A DNA stretch of 8,005 nt from Solirubrobacterales bacterium (GCA_009781575.1 WQXW01000068.1:1-8005), one strand, 5' to 3'. Numbered from the stretch's first letter, positions 1-5,952 are shown. Numbers and translations: made by a program. Notes: generated by a model not told the origin, from the sequence alone.

Positions 1-108
1 GGCCACACGCTCTACCTGAGCGGCTACGGCGAAATCTACGCGCTCGCGCCCACCGACTCCGGAGCACGCGCGCACGCCACCCACCGGGCGCACGCCGCCC
101 ACCACTGA
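1..108 (+). CDS. 3' end of a gene, possibly a PQQ/WD-like beta-propeller protein (partial)
   Basis: Frame 1 is open from the window edge to a TGA at 106-108 and gives 35 residues. The first part reads GHTLYLSGYGEIYALAP, which resembles a blade of PQQ-like or similar beta-propellers (pattern: L-Y-x-x-G-x-G-x-[IL]-Y-A-L). The last 18 residues are rich in Ala, His and Arg and look like a degenerate tail running into the repeat that follows. The gene is convergent with the membrane-protein gene ending at 280. The 5' end is outside the window, so the family assignment rests on one short motif and the function is unknown. Confidence 0.5.
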   Translation, partial: GHTLYLSGYGEIYALAPTDSGARAHATHRAHAAHH

Positions 109-117
109 ACCCCTGCC

Positions 118-275
118 CGCCGCCCGTGCGCGTGCCCGCGACCCGTGCGCGTGCCCGCTGCCCGCTGCCCGCGCCCGTGCCCGTGCCCGCCGCCCGTGCC
201 CGCCGCCCGCGCCCGTCGCGCACCGCGCCCGTGTCGGCGTCGGCGTCGCGTCCCGCCCGCGCGCACCGCGCCCGC
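118..275. repeat. GC-rich degenerate tandem repeat (GCCCGT/GTGCCC-type units) between convergent genes
   Basis: This spacer is built almost entirely of C, G and T in short units: repeated GCCCGT and GTGCCC hexamers, then GTCGGC twice followed by GTCGCG at 233-250. A 17-bp block, CCCGTGCGCGTGCCCGC, occurs at 123-139 and again at 142-158 (period 19). It lies between the stop of a plus gene (108) and the stop of a minus gene (280). Short ORFs here on both strands translate to low-complexity Arg/Ala/Pro/Gly strings and are not credible genes. Slipped-strand expansion is the simplest origin. Confidence 0.7.
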
Positions 276-279
276 GCGC

Positions 280-2118
280 TCAGACGAGGCGCGAGAGGCT
301 CGCGACCAGGCCGCCCAAGGTGAGGCGCGCCGCGATCACCACGCGGCCGGGCCTGTCAACTGTCACCTCGGTCCATTCACCCGGTGAGGACGTGACGCTG
401 GCGTGGCCGACCGTCACGGTCCACCACGGCGTGTAGTGAACGCGCACCGCAAAGGTGCCCGCACGTCGCGCCGCCAGCGCGAAGCGGTCGTGGCCGAGGA
501 AGGTCAGCCTGCCCGGCCCCCGCGCCAGTGGGGGAGCGCCGAGCACCTGATACACGCGCCAGTGCGCGCTGTGGAACACCTCGCGCAGGAACGGCGGCGA
601 GGAGGTGATCACGCGCGCCTCGCTCACACTGGAGCCGTCCAGCGGGACGTCCGGCAGCGCCACGTAGCTCACCGCGTCGCCGTACAGCCAGCCCCGGTAC
701 TGCGCGTCGGTCAGGTTGTGTGAATCCAGCACGATGTCGTAACGCTTGTCCAGCTGGCGCTCCCACCCGCGCGCCAGCTCCACCTGGGGCGCCAGCAGCG
801 CCGCTTCCCAGTGCGAGCGCGTGAACGGCACCTCCACTCGCACCGGCCCCGGGTGGTGTGTGGCCAGCCAGCGCTCGAGCGGCGCGTAGTAGGCCGCGCG
901 CGTCGAGGGGTCCTCGCTGTTCTGCAACGTCTGCACCACCGGTCCCCACAACACCCACAACGCGATGCCCCCAAAGATTGCGCCCACCGCCCAGCGCGGG
1001 CGGCGCGCCGCGCGCATGCCGCCGTCCCGTTGCAATGCGCACAGCAGCAGCGGCCCCGCGAACAGGATCGCCAGGCGCTGCACGTTGCTGCCCATGGGCG
1101 TCAGCGGCGGGATCATCGCCACGTTGGCCCCCACATACAGCCACGCCGCGCAGCGCAGCAGCCGCTCCCGGCGCGGCAGCGCCCACAGGAACGCGCCCGT
1201 CACCGCCAGCGCGCTGATCACCGACACCGCCGCATACGGCTCGAACCCCCCTTCGGGGAACACCGCCATTACGGGCAATGTGACCACGAGCACCGGCAGC
1301 GCCAGCGCCAGCGGCTCGCGCACCCTGCGCCCCGAGAGCCCGCGCCGCGAGAGCCGCGAGAACCGGGAGGACCCGGCGGGCGGCCGGGGGGACGCGGAGG
1401 GCGGCCCGGAGGGCCCGGCGGGCGGTGCGAAGGAGCGGACGGGCGGCCCGGCCGGCCCGAAGGGCGCATCCGAGGTGAGCCAGTAGGCGAGCGCGCACAG
1501 CAACAGGAACGCGCCCGTCACGGGGCTGGTGGCCGCCGACAGCGCCGACCAGAACGCGGCCCAGCGCACCACGCGCCGCTCGTGCTCGCGCTCGTGTTGG
1601 CGCCCGCGCAGCAGCGCCAGCACGGCGGCCAGGCCGAAGGTGACGCCCAGCGCGAAGCTCAGCCGCCCGATCCAGAGGTCCCCGGTGGCGGCCACCGCAA
1701 ACCACAGCGTGGCCGCGCGCGAGCGCTGCCCGAACGCCAGCAGTGTCGCCTCGCGGAAGATCGCCACCGACGCCACCACGGCCGCGGCGCCCACGACACG
1801 CATGCCCAAGAGCGCGGCCAGCACGGGGTAGGTCAGGCTGTAGCCGGGCATGTTGTGGCCGGCGTACCAGTTGTTGTCCCACAGCACGAAGCCGATGTGT
1901 TCCCAGAGCCCCACGCGGTAGGCCTGCGCGGCCAGGTCGGGGGAGCGGGGCGCCACGATCAGCCACACGCCCACCATCGCGCAGGCGAAGATGAGCTCCA
2001 CGGGCAGCGAGGCCACCTTCTCGCGCGTCCCGCGCAGCTCGCCGGCGTGGAGCCCGGCGGTGAGGGTCTCGCTCTCCACCGCCCGACAGTATTGCGAGTC
2101 GCCCAGCGGCCCGTACAT
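280..2118 (-). CDS. Large multi-pass membrane protein, GT-C-like architecture, function unknown
   Basis: The product is 612 aa from ATG 2118. Hydrophobic segments run from about residue 41 to 400, probably 10-12 helices. They include an extracytoplasmic-looking motif, WDNNWYAGHNMPGYSLTYP (80-98), after the first helix, and a conserved-looking loop PPLTPMGSNVQRLA (337-350). A soluble part follows with VEVPFTRSHWEAALLAP (428-444), ARGWERQLD (449-457) and SYVALPD (484-490), then a beta-rich C-terminus. I recall similar proteins of unknown function in Thermoleophilia. The layout resembles GT-C glycosyltransferases or PTPS-related membrane proteins, but no catalytic Asp motif is certain. Residues about 216-270 are a Pro/Gly/Ser/Arg-rich insert. 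The frame is open upstream to 2268, but that would overlap the lipoprotein gene. ATG 2118 has a GGGGGCGG stretch upstream. GTG at 2079 or 2016 are alternative starts if the promoter at 2092-2121 is real. Confidence 0.83.
   Translation of the reverse strand: MYGPLGDSQYCRAVESETLTAGLHAGELRGTREKVASLPVELIFACAMVGVWLIVAPRSPDLAAQAYRVGLWEHIGFVLWDNNWYAGHNMPGYSLTYPVLAALLGMRVVGAAAVVASVAIFREATLLAFGQRSRAATLWFAVAATGDLWIGRLSFALGVTFGLAAVLALLRGRQHEREHERRVVRWAAFWSALSAATSPVTGAFLLLCALAYWLTSDAPFGPAGPPVRSFAPPAGPSGPPSASPRPPAGSSRFSRLSRRGLSGRRVREPLALALPVLVVTLPVMAVFPEGGFEPYAAVSVISALAVTGAFLWALPRRERLLRCAAWLYVGANVAMIPPLTPMGSNVQRLAILFAGPLLLCALQRDGGMRAARRPRWAVGAIFGGIALWVLWGPVVQTLQNSEDPSTRAAYYAPLERWLATHHPGPVRVEVPFTRSHWEAALLAPQVELARGWERQLDKRYDIVLDSHNLTDAQYRGWLYGDAVSYVALPDVPLDGSSVSEARVITSSPPFLREVFHSAHWRVYQVLGAPPLARGPGRLTFLGHDRFALAARRAGTFAVRVHYTPWWTVTVGHASVTSSPGEWTEVTVDRPGRVVIAARLTLGGLVASLSRLV
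1337..1470. repeat. Low-complexity G-rich (plus strand) segment inside the membrane-protein gene
   Basis: This stretch encodes the Pro/Gly/Ser/Arg-rich insert of the membrane protein. The plus strand (the template strand of the gene) has G runs at 1365-1367, 1378-1380, 1386-1391, 1399-1401, 1411-1413 and 1420-1422, spaced 7-11 nt apart, so it could form a G-quadruplex. Near-repeats of GGGCGGCCCGG and of GCGAGAGCC suggest slippage or local duplication. Reading frame is maintained throughout. Confidence 0.6.
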
Positions 2119-2121
2119 AAT
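2092..2121 (+). promoter_or_regulatory. Candidate sigma70-type promoter for the lipoprotein gene
   Basis: TTGCGA at 2092-2097 and CATAAT at 2116-2121 are separated by 18 bp. They match the -35 consensus at 4 of 6 and the -10 consensus at 5 of 6 positions. CATAAT stands out against the GC-rich surroundings. Transcription would start near 2128, only about 7 nt before ATG 2135, which has no visible Shine-Dalgarno sequence. The mRNA would therefore be nearly leaderless. The element overlaps the first codons of the divergent membrane-protein gene if that gene starts at 2118. Confidence 0.45.
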
Positions 2122-2134
2122 GTGGCCGCCCCCG

Positions 2135-2800
2135 ATGCCCCTCCGATCGACTCCAGTGCGCGCGCTCGCGACCCTTGGCACGCTCGCCACGTGCGCCGCG
2201 CTCGGCGCGGGCTGCTCCACCAGCGCCGCTCCCCGCGTGGACCGCCAGGAGCTGGCCGAAGCGCGCACCTTCCCCTACTTCAAGATCTACTGGGTGGGCC
2301 GCACCTTCGCCGGCCAGGCGCTGACCGCGGCCGACGGCATGACCAGCTACAACAGCGCCTTCGGCGACAGCGTCTACTACGGCGACTGCGCGCACAAAGG
2401 CGGGCTGGTCGGGAGCAGCTGCGTGCTGCCGTTGCAGGTGACCACCGTGATCTACCAGACCCACTCCAACGAGCAGCTCGGCGCGCAGCGCAACGCGGTG
2501 ATCCGGGGCGTGCCGGCGGCCGTGTACAACGAAGGCCGCTCGATCGAGCTCTACAGCGGCCAGCTCGCGATCGACGTGAGCTCCGACAACTTCGCCGACG
2601 CGCTGCGCGCGGCCGACGCGCTGCGCCCGCTCAACGCCGGCGGCTCCGCCCGCGCGCGGCTGCCCCTGCCGGTGTACTGCCCCGATCTCTACGGCCCCCA
2701 GAGCGGGCCGGTGCTGGCGGTGATGGATCGCCTGCCCGGGCGCGCCTGCCAACTCGCCGCCGCGGCGAAGGCTCAGAAGGAACGGCTCGCCAGCGGCTGA
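2135..2800 (+). CDS. Secreted lipoprotein of unknown function
   Basis: The product is 221 aa. The N-terminus MPLRSTPVRALATLGTLA has a basic start, a hydrophobic core and a lipobox ALGAGC with the lipid-accepting Cys at residue 27. This fits a lipoprotein anchored to the outer face of the membrane and fixes the start at ATG 2135, although the frame is open from 1991. The mature part has YFKIYWVGRTFAGQALT (48-64), YYGDC (81-85), a second Cys at 96 that may pair with Cys85, RSIELYSGQLAIDV (135-148) and ALRPLN (162-167), then Cys182 and Cys205. I recall comparable short hypothetical proteins in Thermoleophilia but no characterised family. The gene is divergent from the membrane-protein gene, with about 16 bp between starts, so a shared regulatory region is likely. 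A GC hairpin and repeat R1 follow the stop. Confidence 0.82.
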   Translation: MPLRSTPVRALATLGTLATCAALGAGCSTSAAPRVDRQELAEARTFPYFKIYWVGRTFAGQALTAADGMTSYNSAFGDSVYYGDCAHKGGLVGSSCVLPLQVTTVIYQTHSNEQLGAQRNAVIRGVPAAVYNEGRSIELYSGQLAIDVSSDNFADALRAADALRPLNAGGSARARLPLPVYCPDLYGPQSGPVLAVMDRLPGRACQLAAAAKAQKERLASG

Positions 2801-2840
2801 CCGGCGAGGAGGGTGGCGCGATCGAGCGCGCGCTCGCCGG
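2801..2840 (+). terminator. GC-rich hairpin immediately after the lipoprotein stop codon
   Basis: CCGGCGAG (2801-2808) pairs perfectly with CTCGCCGG (2833-2840). The loop contains the start of a second perfect 14-bp palindrome, CGAGCGCGCGCTCG (2823-2836), so two alternative folds compete. There is no T run after it, so it is an L-shaped or accessory terminator at best. The better terminator candidate, in repeat R1, lies about 50 bp further on. Confidence 0.35.
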
Positions 2841-2848
2841 CTCCTCGT

Positions 2849-3055
2849 GCGGTCGAGCTCCCGAGCTCCAGCCGTTTCGTTCTTTGTTTTGGGGATTGGT
2901 TCCGCGCGGAACGAATCCTCTTTTTGAATCCCCCAACGGCCCCTCCGACGGACGTGTTCGAGGCCCCGCACCAGATTCCCGCAAAATGCGCATTTTCATG
3001 GCGCCCGTGCGGGGCGGGCCCGAGCGGGCACGGGGGGCTTTGATCGACTTGATCC
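2849..3055 (+). repeat. Dispersed intergenic repeat, copy R1
   Basis: R1 fills nearly all of the 263-bp gap between two convergent genes. In order it has an edge GGTCGAGCTCC (2851-2861), a T-rich tract with TTTGTTTT (2883-2890), a 30-bp palindrome (2891-2920), TTTTTGAATCCCCCAACGGC (2921-2940), a variable stretch, CAGATTCCCGC, the perfect palindrome AAAATGCGCATTTT (2983-2996), a GC-rich tail and GATCGACTTGATCC (3042-3055). By hand alignment, 2883-2940 matches R2 5789-5846 at 56 of 58 positions. No terminal inverted repeats or target-site duplications were found, so it does not look like a typical MITE. It resembles a REP-type element or a repeated structured RNA. Confidence 0.9.
2891..2925 (+). 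terminator. Intrinsic-terminator-like hairpin inside R1
   Basis: The arms GGGGATTGGTTCCGC and GCGGAACGAATCCTC form a stem of up to 15 pairs, with one G-U pair near the base and one internal mismatch (G2898 opposite G2913). TTTTT follows at 2921-2925. It lies about 90 nt after the stop of the plus-strand lipoprotein gene in the correct orientation. A stem this palindromic has no real loop, so a few central pairs must open. On the minus strand there is no U run, so it would not serve the convergent flippase-like gene. Confidence 0.45.
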
Positions 3056-3063
3056 GTCGGGGG

Positions 3064-4149
3064 CTACACCCGCTCGGCGGGAAGCGGGCGCGTGCTGGGG
3101 CGCACCTCCGGCTGGGGGGCCAGCGGCGTGCCGATCTCCCGGCGCAGGCTCAGGAACGCGGCGCCGCCGATCAGCGACGGCACCCACAGCGAGATCGCGC
3201 GGTAGATCACCACCGCGCCGACCACCATCGAGGCGGGGCGTACGCCGAAGAGCAACAACATGCCCACCAGGCCGCCTTCGACCGCCAGAAACCCGCCGGG
3301 CATGGGGATGGTGTTGGCGAACATCCCCAGCAGGTAGGCCATCGCCACCACCCAGAAGGAGGGGGTGTGCCCGAAGGCGGCCATCACCACCCACAGCACG
3401 AGGTTGTCGAACAGCCAGTAGCCCACGCCCCCCAGCAGGCGCCAGTTGCGACCGCGCAACAGCGCCAGCGTGTCGCCCACGCCGTCCCCGAGCGAGCGCA
3501 ACGCGATGTACAGCGCGCGGTGGCGCCCGCCCGGGCGGCCGGCCAGCGCGCGCATGAGCGCGCCGATCGCCAGCGTGCCCGCCACCGCGCACGTGGCGAG
3601 TGCCACGGGGAGCGCCGTGAGCAGCGGATCGCGCGTGCCGGGCACCGCGCCCACCCACATGAGCGCGCCGATCACGATCACCGCCAACACGTTGACCGCG
3701 CTGGTCAGCAGAAACAGCACCACCGAGCGCCGCGCGATCTGCTCGATCGACATGCCCTTGGTGCGCAGCACCCACGCGCCCAGCGCGAGCCCGCCGAGGC
3801 CGCTGGCCGACACGACCGAGTTGACCGCCAGCTCCGACAGCGGCAAGCGCGTGCGCAGGGGCGCCGGCAGCCGCCCGAACACCAGCTCGAACAGCACCAC
3901 GTAGCCGGCGCAGGAGAGCACCTCCAGCGCCACCGCCGCCACGATCAGCAGCGGGTCGGCGTCGGTCATGCGCTCCGCCGCCGCGCGCAACCCGGGCACC
4001 GCCAGCAACAGCCCGGCGCCGATCACCGTGAACACGCTCAGCATGATCAGGCCGTTGCGCAACGTGCGCGAGTGGGTGTTGATCGCGCCCGCGCTTGCGC
4101 GGCGGCGCCGTGCGCGCGCGGCGCGTGCTCGGACGTGCAGTGGGGTCAC
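3064..4149 (-). CDS. Flippase-like / lysylphosphatidylglycerol-synthase TM-region family membrane protein
   Basis: The product is 361 aa and the layout matches the UPF0104 / LPG_synthase_TM family: about eight helices, beginning with NGLIMLSVFTVIGAGLLLAV (32-51). A diagnostic C-terminal block includes NTIPMPGGFLAVEGGL (279-294), a helix, then VVIYRAISLWVPSLIGG (313-329). Family members are integral proteins, some of them lipid flippases, either alone or fused to a synthetase domain. No synthetase domain is present here, so a role in moving a lipid or lipid-linked substrate is inferred. The N-terminus is very Arg-rich (residues 7-18). The start is a GTG at 4149 without a clear Shine-Dalgarno; TAAGAT a few bases upstream could be a -10 box giving a leaderless message, but no good -35 is visible. 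The reductase stop lies 57 bp upstream, so the two may be cotranscribed. It ends with TAG at 3064-3066, just beyond repeat R1. Confidence 0.88.
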   Translation of the reverse strand: MTPLHVRARAARARRRRASAGAINTHSRTLRNGLIMLSVFTVIGAGLLLAVPGLRAAAERMTDADPLLIVAAVALEVLSCAGYVVLFELVFGRLPAPLRTRLPLSELAVNSVVSASGLGGLALGAWVLRTKGMSIEQIARRSVVLFLLTSAVNVLAVIVIGALMWVGAVPGTRDPLLTALPVALATCAVAGTLAIGALMRALAGRPGGRHRALYIALRSLGDGVGDTLALLRGRNWRLLGGVGYWLFDNLVLWVVMAAFGHTPSFWVVAMAYLLGMFANTIPMPGGFLAVEGGLVGMLLLFGVRPASMVVGAVVIYRAISLWVPSLIGGAAFLSLRREIGTPLAPQPEVRPSTRPLPAERV

Positions 4150-4206
4150 ACATCGATCTTAGGAGCGGCGCGCACCGCGGCTCGCGGCGCGGCCGGCGCC
4201 GCGTCC

Positions 4207-5625
4207 TCAGCTCGACACGCTCGCCATCTGCGGCGCCATCGGCTCGGCGGGCCGCGGCCGGTGCATGATCTCCATGCGAAGGCACATCACGGCCGCACCG
4301 TAGATCCCCGAGAAGCTGGGGAAGGGCTGAATCGTGTCGCTCAACACCTCCACTGGCACGTGTGCGCGGATCGCAAGTGTGGCCTGCTGGAGCCACTCGC
4401 CCGCCTCGGGGCCGAGCGCGTGGGCGCCCGTCAGCCGGTGACCGTCCGACAGCAGCGTCAGAAACCCGTTCGATTCGGCGTAACGGTGCGTGTAGGTCGC
4501 GGTCTTGGGCACCTCCGACAGAAGCGCCGTGCCGCTGTACTCCCCCTCCAGCGCACCCACCGCCGCCGCCTGGGGATCGGTATAGGTGACACGTGGGACC
4601 GCCTCGTAGTTGGCCACGCGCGGATCGCCCGCGATGTTGGCCGCCACCACATCGCCCTCGTACTCGCCCACGTGGGTGAGCGGCCATATGCCGTTGACGT
4701 CGCCGATCGCCCACAGTCGCTCGCCCGCGCGCAGGTGATCGTCGACCGGGATGCCGTGGGGGCCGGCCTCCACGCCCACGCTCTCGAGGCCGATCCCCTC
4801 CACGCGCGGGCGCCGGCCGGTGGCCACCAGCAGCCGCTCGCCCCGCACCTCGGAGCCGTCGTCGAGTTGCAACACATACTCGCCGCCCTCGCCCTCGCCC
4901 TCGCCCTCACCCTCGCGCCGCGCCGCGGTGGTGCGCCGCCCGAGCGCCAGCTCGATCCCGTCCCGCTCCAGGGCCTCGGCAAGCGCGCGGCCCAGCGGCG
5001 CGGCCTCGCGGGGGATCAGGCGGTCGGAGCCCTCGATGATCACCGCCTCGCCGCCCAGCCGGCGCACGACCTGCGCGAGCTCGACGCCCGCGGCACCGCC
5101 GCCCAGCACCAGTAGGCGGCGCGGGACGGCGCGCATGCTGGTCGCCTCGCGCGTGCCCCACACGCCATCCAGCTCGCGCAGGCCCGCGATCGGGGGAACG
5201 AACGGGTCGGATCCGGTGGCCACCACCACGTGCTGGGCGGTGTGGCGCACGCCGTCGACCTCCACCACGCCGGTCCCCGCCAGCCGGCCGGCTCCCCGGA
5301 GCAGGCGGATGCCGCGGTCGGCCAGCCACCGCTCCTGGCCGGCGTCGGTGTGGTTGGACACCATGAAGTCCCGCCACGCCAGCGCCGCGGGCACGTCGAC
5401 CTCGGCGCTGGCCCCCGCCTCGCGCGCGCCGTTGACCGCCTCGCCGGGGCGCAACAGCGACTTCGACGGGATACAGGCCCAGTAGGAGCACTCGCCGCCG
5501 ACCAGCTCGCGCTCGACGAGCGCGACCGCGAGCCCCCGCGCGGCGAGCGCCCCCGCGCAGTGCTCACCCGGGGCGCCGCCCCCCAGGACGATCACGTCGT
5601 GGGCATTGTCGGAGCTCATGGCCAT
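4207..5625 (-). CDS. FAD-dependent pyridine nucleotide-disulfide oxidoreductase (dihydrolipoamide dehydrogenase / mercuric reductase-like), lacking the C-terminal His-Glu
   Basis: The product is 472 aa, normal for the family. Visible parts in order: FAD-binding VIVLGGGAPG (11-20); redox pair Cys46-x4-Cys51 in GGECSYWACIPSK; the ATG motif VVVATGSDP (133-141); NAD(P)-binding LLVLGGGAAGVELA (171-184); VATGRRP (267-273); the second FAD motif LWAIGDVNG (304-312) with Asp309; and the dimerisation domain from VPRVTYTDPQAAAVG (343-357). Class I enzymes normally carry HPTxxE near the C-terminus; here it reads QPFPSFSG (433-440), so both His and Glu are missing. The disulfide substrate is therefore unlikely to be lipoamide handled in the usual way. 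A (Glu-Gly)5 insert lies at 238-247. ATG 5625 follows a GAGAGAGAG run; ATG 5619, two codons later, is equally possible. The frame stays open to 5973 through repeat R2, but that extension is repeat-derived. No lipoyl-enzyme genes lie nearby. Confidence 0.92.
   Translation of the reverse strand: MAMSSDNAHDVIVLGGGAPGEHCAGALAARGLAVALVERELVGGECSYWACIPSKSLLRPGEAVNGAREAGASAEVDVPAALAWRDFMVSNHTDAGQERWLADRGIRLLRGAGRLAGTGVVEVDGVRHTAQHVVVATGSDPFVPPIAGLRELDGVWGTREATSMRAVPRRLLVLGGGAAGVELAQVVRRLGGEAVIIEGSDRLIPREAAPLGRALAEALERDGIELALGRRTTAARREGEGEGEGEGGEYVLQLDDGSEVRGERLLVATGRRPRVEGIGLESVGVEAGPHGIPVDDHLRAGERLWAIGDVNGIWPLTHVGEYEGDVVAANIAGDPRVANYEAVPRVTYTDPQAAAVGALEGEYSGTALLSEVPKTATYTHRYAESNGFLTLLSDGHRLTGAHALGPEAGEWLQQATLAIRAHVPVEVLSDTIQPFPSFSGIYGAAVMCLRMEIMHRPRPAEPMAPQMASVSS
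4885..4914. repeat. Hexanucleotide microsatellite (five units) inside the reductase gene
   Basis: Four perfect GCCCTC units and a fifth, ACCCTC, run without interruption. On the coding strand they read GAGGGC and encode (Glu-Gly)5 between the NAD-binding domain and the following strand EYVLQL. Because the unit is six bases, gain or loss of a copy keeps the frame and changes the protein by one Glu-Gly pair. Confidence 0.9.
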
Positions 5626-5643
5626 CTCTCTCTCTGCCGGCCG

Positions 5644-5671
5644 CCGGCTCAGGCGCAACCACCGGCTCAGG
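5644..5671. repeat. Direct 10-bp repeat in the reductase leader
   Basis: CCGGCTCAGG occurs at 5644-5653 and 5662-5671, a period of 18 bp, 20-46 bp upstream of the reductase start. Paired direct sites in a leader could be operator half-sites or chance duplication in GC-rich DNA. No known regulator motif is recognised. Confidence 0.4.
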
Positions 5672-5709
5672 TATGCGCCGCCGCTGCGAGGACCGGCGCG
5701 GTCGGTGAG

Positions 5710-5736
5710 ATCGTACGGGGTCGCCGTCGCTGTCGA
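5710..5736 (-). promoter_or_regulatory. Weak candidate promoter for the reductase gene
   Basis: On the minus strand TCGACA (5736-5731) and TACGAT (5715-5710) are 15 bp apart. They match the -35 consensus at 5 of 6 and the -10 consensus at 4 of 6 positions, but the spacing is short. This would give a leader of about 78 nt containing the direct repeat. It sits just outside repeat R2. Confidence 0.22.
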
Positions 5737-5753
5737 AGATCCGCCTGCGCGAT

Positions 5754-5952
5754 GCCGGTCGAGCTCCCCAACAGCGTCCGTTGCGTTTTTTGTTTTGAGG
5801 ATTGGTTCCGCGCGGAACGAATCCTCTTTTTGAATCCCCCAGCGGCGCCTCTGACAGGCGGGTGCAAGGCCGCGCGCAGATTCCCGCAAAATGCGCATTT
5901 TCACATTTTCATTGCGCCCCGCGCGGGCACGGGCACTCTGATCGGCTTGATC
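5754..5952 (+). repeat. Dispersed intergenic repeat, copy R2
   Basis: R2 lies between the VOC gene and the reductase gene, both on the minus strand, so its terminator-like face reads against them. It starts GCCGGTCGAGCTCC (5754-5767), has TTTTTTGTTTT (5786-5796), the 30-bp palindrome (5797-5826), TTTTTGAATCCCCCAGCGGC (5827-5846), CAGATTCCCGC, then AAAATGCGCATTTT (5888-5901) and ends GATCGGCTTGATCC (5940-5953). CATTTTCA is duplicated in tandem at 5896-5903 and 5904-5911, which R1 and R3 lack. Read on the minus strand it adds a false N-terminal extension to the reductase frame. Confidence 0.9.
5797..5831 (+). terminator. Terminator-like hairpin inside R2, antisense to neighbouring genes
   Basis: The arms GAGGATTGGTTCCGC and GCGGAACGAATCCTC pair over 15 bp with one internal mismatch, and TTTTT follows at 5827-5831. 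No plus-strand gene precedes it, so as a terminator it could only stop antisense transcription running away from the reductase promoter region. This poor fit argues that termination may not be the repeat's main role. Confidence 0.3.

Noticed and set aside
2891..2920. First palindrome as a LexA-type SOS box
   Set aside because: The inner dyad is GTTCC-GCGC-GGAAC, which is the inverse arrangement of the GAAC-N4-GTTC SOS box, so it does not match.
377..2971. An 864-codon minus-strand frame
   Set aside because: It overlaps the membrane protein in another frame, begins inside repeat R1, crosses the lipoprotein gene and has no recognisable domain.
2631..2999. Small ORF starting MKMRILRES read from R1
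   Set aside because: It is made of repeat sequence and the antisense of the lipoprotein gene. The frame between the conserved peptides is not kept in the other copies.
2849..3055. Repeat as a MITE or insertion-sequence remnant
   Set aside because: No terminal inverted repeats, target-site duplication or transposase fragment could be found at the edges of any copy. The nested stem at R2's right edge is the only hint and is not shared by R1 or R3.
2996..4714. A 572-codon minus-strand frame
   Set aside because: It is a frame-shifted shadow of the flippase-like and reductase genes, with low-complexity Gly/Arg/Ala composition.
811..5115. A 1434-codon open frame on the plus strand
   Set aside because: It runs antisense through the membrane protein, flippase and reductase genes, and out of frame across the lipoprotein gene. 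Its translation is Arg/Ala/Gln/His-rich without domains. Long stop-free shadows are expected at this GC content.
4207..5625. Naming the reductase lpd or merA
   Set aside because: The C-terminal catalytic His-Glu is missing, no lipoyl genes are adjacent, and no mercury-binding N-terminal domain or C-terminal Cys pair is present.
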